Assembly: GCA_014238285.1 (NCBI GenBank)
Contig: JABABK010000003.1
Coordinates: 80,802 to 144,801, forward strand
Length of the DNA: 64,000 bases
Direction: 5' to 3'
DNA from: Hellea sp.
GTDB lineage: Bacteria; Pseudomonadota; Alphaproteobacteria; Caulobacterales; Maricaulaceae
Shown here: positions 61,057 through 64,000 of the stretch, in pieces
How the letters are laid out: the number at the start of each line of letters is the position of its first letter
How positions within the stretch are numbered: position 1 is the first letter of the stretch
Made by a program: the position numbers and the translations under genes
The notes under the pieces: generated by a model
What the model was told of the DNA's origin: nothing
Seen by the model: the letters and a program-made list of their open reading frames with translations, nothing else
Database searches by the model: none

Positions 61057-62013
61057 GTGAATCAATTCATTGAAATGTCGCGTACCAAAAATCACGGAGG
61101 TGGTAGTTGGTCATTTGGGAAATGTATTTGGTCTCCTACGAGGAAGAAGAACGGTCATAGATCAGCGTTTTGGGACAAATTATTGTCTGTAAAGAAAGGC
61201 GATGTTGTTTTCCATCTTCAAGGCAAAAGGCCCGACGCAAAGTTTCTTGGGTATTCTATTGCTGAGTCAGATGGGTATATTGCTTCCGAACGTCCGCCTG
61301 ACCCTGGAGAATGGGGTTATTCCAAGCAATTCTATAAAGCTGATCTTAGGGGGCTTGTTGAATTTGAAAACCCAGTTTTTTTGGAAGAGTTATTTCATAT
61401 AAAGAATGACAGGCTAAGAGAATACTTCTCGTTCAAAAAGAAGAGTCGCAAATTAGAAAATCTTTTTTACGTAATACAATCAGATGCGTTGCAGTGTCAG
61501 AATGGCGCTTACTTGTCAGACGCGAGTGAAGAGCTTTTATCAATTATATTTGAGACAATCGAAATGTCCAATTCAACAGGAATACCTCAACGAACTACAG
61601 TGAAAACAGGTGAAGCTTGGAAAAGAGTTAAATCGAGAATAGGCCAACAGAGATTTTCGGAGGAGATCAAAAAGCTTTATGATTCCAAATGTTGCTTTCC
61701 TGAATGCGATGTTATGGACCCAAGGTTTTTAATTGGCGCACATATTTCGCGATGGTCAGATAATTTTCTGGCTATGGGAAATTTATCAAATGGCCTATGT
61801 TTATGCCTATTTCACGATAAAGCGTTTGAGTATGGGTATTTTGTTTTGAACGACGAAATTCAAATAGAGGCGGGTAAAAACTTTCGAGAAGACGGTTCGG
61901 TCTTTGCTGTGACTTTGAAAAAACAATTCGGGGAAAAACTTAGATATAAAGGACCCGAAGATGCAATAAACTTCGTCAGGGAACATCGAGAACGATTCTT
62001 ATATGGCGAATAA
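61057..62013 (+). CDS. PUA/EVE-like domain fused to HNH endonuclease
   Basis: A 318-aa protein. The first 110 residues (S-W-S-F-G-K-C-I-W-S-P-T ... G-D-V-V-F-H-L-Q-G) resemble the EVE/ASCH PUA-like fold that reads modified bases, and the C-terminal part is an HNH nuclease: C-x4-C (C-F-P-E-C), G-A-H-I-S-R-W, G-L-C-L-C-L-F-H-D-K-A-F. EVE-HNH fusions are known to cut modified DNA. It starts at GTG 61057 (M7 ATG 61075 is an alternative), 2 bp after the beta subunit, at the point where the sequence becomes AT-rich. It is 88 bp upstream of the methyltransferase gene. Confidence 0.75.
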   Translation: MNQFIEMSRTKNHGGGSWSFGKCIWSPTRKKNGHRSAFWDKLLSVKKGDVVFHLQGKRPDAKFLGYSIAESDGYIASERPPDPGEWGYSKQFYKADLRGLVEFENPVFLEELFHIKNDRLREYFSFKKKSRKLENLFYVIQSDALQCQNGAYLSDASEELLSIIFETIEMSNSTGIPQRTTVKTGEAWKRVKSRIGQQRFSEEIKKLYDSKCCFPECDVMDPRFLIGAHISRWSDNFLAMGNLSNGLCLCLFHDKAFEYGYFVLNDEIQIEAGKNFREDGSVFAVTLKKQFGEKLRYKGPEDAINFVREHRERFLYGE

Positions 62014-62063
62014 AATAATTCTTGTGTTCCTTCTTTGTTCCTGTATACCGGCGGGACGAATTC

Positions 62064-62078
62064 GGACATAATTTGTCC
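62064..62078. promoter_or_regulatory. Palindromic operator upstream of the methyltransferase gene
   Basis: GGACATAATTTGTCC, a 15-bp inverted repeat (arms GGACA/TGTCC), nested in a wider imperfect repeat GGGACGAATT / AATTTGTCCC (62053-62079). It resembles the GGACAAATTGTCC operator bound by the N-terminal HTH of the M.SsoII-type methyltransferases. It lies 24-38 bp upstream of the start codon. Confidence 0.65.
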
Positions 62079-62101
62079 CGAGGTATTCTGGGAGAATCAC
62101 T

Positions 62102-63298
62102 TTGAACGATATTTCTGACTTTGAAATTTTGCGAAATAAGGCAGGTATGTCGGTTTCCGAAGTTGCCGAAGCAACGGGTAAAAACCAGCGAACTATCCGG
62201 CGTTACGAAAATGACCCGCAGATCGATGCGCCGGAGCAGGTTTTAAATAAACTTCTGGAACGTATAATGGAACGCGGGCCATCTGTTACGAGTGATGAAG
62301 ACTCTTATGATTTTAAATTTATTGATCTTTTTGCGGGCATTGGCGGTCTGCGGCGACCTTTTGATGAACTAAACGGAAAATGCGTTTTTACTTCTGAATG
62401 GGATAAGTTTGCGCGAGAGACTTATGGGGCAAATTTTCCTGATGGTCCTGATCATATATCCGTAGGTGATATCAGGCCATATTCTGAAAACCCGGCAGAA
62501 ATCCCTGCACATGATTTATTGCTAGCCGGTTTTCCATGTCAGCCATTTTCTTTGGCAGGTGTTTCCAAGAAAAATGCTTTGGGTCGCCCCCACGGTTTTC
62601 TATGCGATACTCAGGGGACGCTTTTTTACGATGTTGCAAAAATTATTGATCATCATCGTCCGGCAGCTTTTCTCTTGGAGAACGTCAAAAATTTGAAAAG
62701 TCACGATGGTAAGAAAACTTTTGAAACAATTATGAATGTTTTGGAAAATGAACTTAAATATAAGGTTACGCACCACGTTATTAGTTCGAAACATTGGGTT
62801 CCCCAAAAACGTGAGCGGATATTTATTATTGGGTTTCGAGATCATAGCATAGACTTTGATATCAAAAAAATTCCTTTACCTAAATTAGATGGACCGAAAC
62901 TGGGCAGTATTCTCGACTTGAATGTTGAAGAAAAATACACTCTATCGCCAAAGCTTTGGAAATATTTACAAGATTATAAGGCTAAGCACGCGAAAGCCGG
63001 AAACGGATTTGGTTGTTCGGTAGTTGGCCCTAACGATGTTGCTAGAACATTATCCGCTCGCTATTACAAAGACGGTTCTGAGATTTTGATAAACCAAGAA
63101 GGAAGTCGTCCTCGTAGATTGACACCTCGTGAATGTGCCCGCTTAATGGGTTTCGATCGTGTTGGTGATAATAATCCATTCAAGATACCAGTATCAGATA
63201 CTCAATCCTACAAGCAGTTTGGAAATTCGGTTGTAGTTCCTGTTGTTAGAGCTGTTGCCCAGTATATGCTTCCCTCACTTTTGAGCAGTGTTGAATAG
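62102..63298 (+). CDS. DNA cytosine-5 methyltransferase with N-terminal helix-turn-helix
   Basis: A 398-aa enzyme. Residues 1-60 are an HTH (V-S-E-V-A-E-A-T-G-K-N-Q-R-T-I-R-R-Y-E), as in the autoregulating M.SsoII/M.EcoRII group. The rest carries C5-MTase motifs in order: F-I-D-L-F-A-G-I-G-G (I), G-F-P-C-Q-P-F with catalytic Cys146 (IV), L-L-E-N-V-K-N with E193 (VI), P-Q-K-R-E-R-I-F (VIII), and a C-terminal G-N-S-V-V-V-P (X). TTG 62102 with GGGAG is the best start; no suitable ATG keeps the HTH. The stop overlaps the EcoRII-like gene start (TAGTG). Confidence 0.9.
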   Translation: MNDISDFEILRNKAGMSVSEVAEATGKNQRTIRRYENDPQIDAPEQVLNKLLERIMERGPSVTSDEDSYDFKFIDLFAGIGGLRRPFDELNGKCVFTSEWDKFARETYGANFPDGPDHISVGDIRPYSENPAEIPAHDLLLAGFPCQPFSLAGVSKKNALGRPHGFLCDTQGTLFYDVAKIIDHHRPAAFLLENVKNLKSHDGKKTFETIMNVLENELKYKVTHHVISSKHWVPQKRERIFIIGFRDHSIDFDIKKIPLPKLDGPKLGSILDLNVEEKYTLSPKLWKYLQDYKAKHAKAGNGFGCSVVGPNDVARTLSARYYKDGSEILINQEGSRPRRLTPRECARLMGFDRVGDNNPFKIPVSDTQSYKQFGNSVVVPVVRAVAQYMLPSLLSSVE

Positions 63299-64000
63299 TG
63301 AAAATGAATCGCGGGTATCTTGGCGTTTTTTTTGATGGAGTTGCTGTAAAAAGACTTGCGAAAGTCGATGCAGATTCAAACGCATCTAATCAGCGAGAGG
63401 TTGGAGATTCGTCCGATGGAGAGTCTCTCAAACCCGTTTTAGGCCTAGATTCAAGAACAAGACCAAATGGAAATCGATTTGAAACGACTTACATTTGGTT
63501 AAACGGTGAACAAGAGTCAATTACCGAATATGGATTGCTATCTTGGTACGATACAAGGCGAAAGAAAATACATCGTGACCCCGAGTGGCGAGCATATTAC
63601 CAAAAGAACGCAGTAACCGAACTGATGTCAGAGGGCGACACACTTTTTCTTGCGCGAAAAAAAGATGACACTATTTTGTTCATTGTATTACCTGAAGAAA
63701 GCGATCAAATTCGACAGCTATATTGGCTTTTTGGAATAGAAGAGCAGCAATCATTGGATTTTTTGCATCGAGAATATCATGAAAATGATGCAGGTCAGAT
63801 AGATTTTATTACCAGATTTCTTTTAGATGAAATAGGTATTGAATTTGAGGATCCGAATGCAAACACCATAGATTCTATCATTGAAAAGTTTGGATTGTCT
63901 TTTCCAAAGACAAAGGAATTTTCGGCTTTAGCCAGAACAACGCTGCCCGAGGTGGATGCGCGCGGGTTTCCGGATTTGGCGCTGATGGCTTGGCTTAATC
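63298..64000 (+). CDS. EcoRII-like type II restriction endonuclease, partial (C-terminus outside window)
   Basis: The frame is open from GTG 63298 (or ATG 63304) to the window end, about 234 residues. The N-terminal half (Y-L-G-V-F-F-D-G-V-A-V-K-R-L, then G-N-R-F-E-T-T-Y-I-W-L-N) fits the EcoRII effector-binding domain, and the last residues (T-K-E-F-S-A-L-A-R-T-T-L-P-E-V-D, L-A-L-M-A-W-L) match the start of the EcoRII C-terminal nuclease. It overlaps the methyltransferase stop, so the two form an R-M pair; CCWGG is the expected target if it is a true EcoRII homologue. The catalytic core is beyond the window. Confidence 0.8.
   Translation, partial: MKMNRGYLGVFFDGVAVKRLAKVDADSNASNQREVGDSSDGESLKPVLGLDSRTRPNGNRFETTYIWLNGEQESITEYGLLSWYDTRRKKIHRDPEWRAYYQKNAVTELMSEGDTLFLARKKDDTILFIVLPEESDQIRQLYWLFGIEEQQSLDFLHREYHENDAGQIDFITRFLLDEIGIEFEDPNANTIDSIIEKFGLSFPKTKEFSALARTTLPEVDARGFPDLALMAWLN

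Noticed and set aside
1..64000. tRNA, rRNA, CRISPR arrays, transposases, integrases
   Set aside because: I looked for typical signatures and saw none; a covariance-model or HMM scan would be decisive.

Overview
The window looks like chromosomal DNA of a free-living, probably marine, alphaproteobacterium. The evidence is a complete Caulobacter-type tad/cpa pilus locus, CtrA-like TTAA-N7-TTAA sites, a large gltB/gltD pair, a Rieske oxygenase with its own TetR regulator, and moderate base composition. A Hyphomonadaceae/Maricaulales-like member would fit, but this is inference from gene content. I saw no rRNA, tRNA, CRISPR array or transposase.

Layout. 1-9.6 kb: a partial GST-like gene, a frameshifted cation-efflux gene, an M1 aminopeptidase lipoprotein, a PiT-superfamily transporter behind a textbook-spaced Pho box, a DUF2306 membrane protein, a two-gene unknown pair and a PiT phosphate transporter. 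9.8-11.6 kb: a Rieske oxygenase and a divergent TetR regulator sharing two palindromic operators. 11.7-18.5 kb: gltD-GFA-GFA-gltB, a tightly overlapped glutamate synthase operon with two GFA-domain genes inside it. 18.9-30.2 kb: uppP, a beta-lactamase-family hydrolase, a PAS-LuxR-alpha/beta-hydrolase fusion next to a GPH-type sugar transporter, secreted proteins, an SPFH-RHH-CPBP-DUF4177 operon with tandem TGATATCA operators, and a GT4 glycosyltransferase.

30.3-39.3 kb: class I ribonucleotide reductase, with nrdA and nrdB split by about 5 kb of AT-rich DNA. That insert carries a histidine kinase, a winged-helix/TM/TPR-like regulator, a deleted partial copy of that regulator and a predicted outer-membrane protein. 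Both nrd genes keep their own pair of NrdR boxes at 31-bp spacing. 39.3-51.7 kb: the Tad pilus locus (two TadE-like pseudopilins, an extra secretin-N protein, the 55-aa Flp pilin, cpaA-F, tadB, tadC, tadD). 51.8-55.7 kb: leucyl aminopeptidase, acyltransferase, MarR regulator and an NlpC/P60 hydrolase.

56.0-61.1 kb: a 2-oxoacid:ferredoxin oxidoreductase (alpha/gamma and beta subunits) with a GltD-like flavoprotein carrying a C-terminal 2[4Fe-4S] ferredoxin domain; a small lipoprotein gene sits between the two oxidoreductase subunits. Composition then drops sharply. 61.1 kb to the end is a probable acquired restriction-modification island: a PUA/EVE-like-HNH nuclease, an HTH-fused cytosine-5 methyltransferase with a likely autoregulatory palindrome, and an EcoRII-like endonuclease running off the window.

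Best candidates for something new: the fusion regulator whose hydrolase domain has lost its nucleophile, the RHH-controlled SPFH operon, the GFA genes embedded in the glutamate synthase operon, and the three-gene EVE-HNH/EcoRII-type island.
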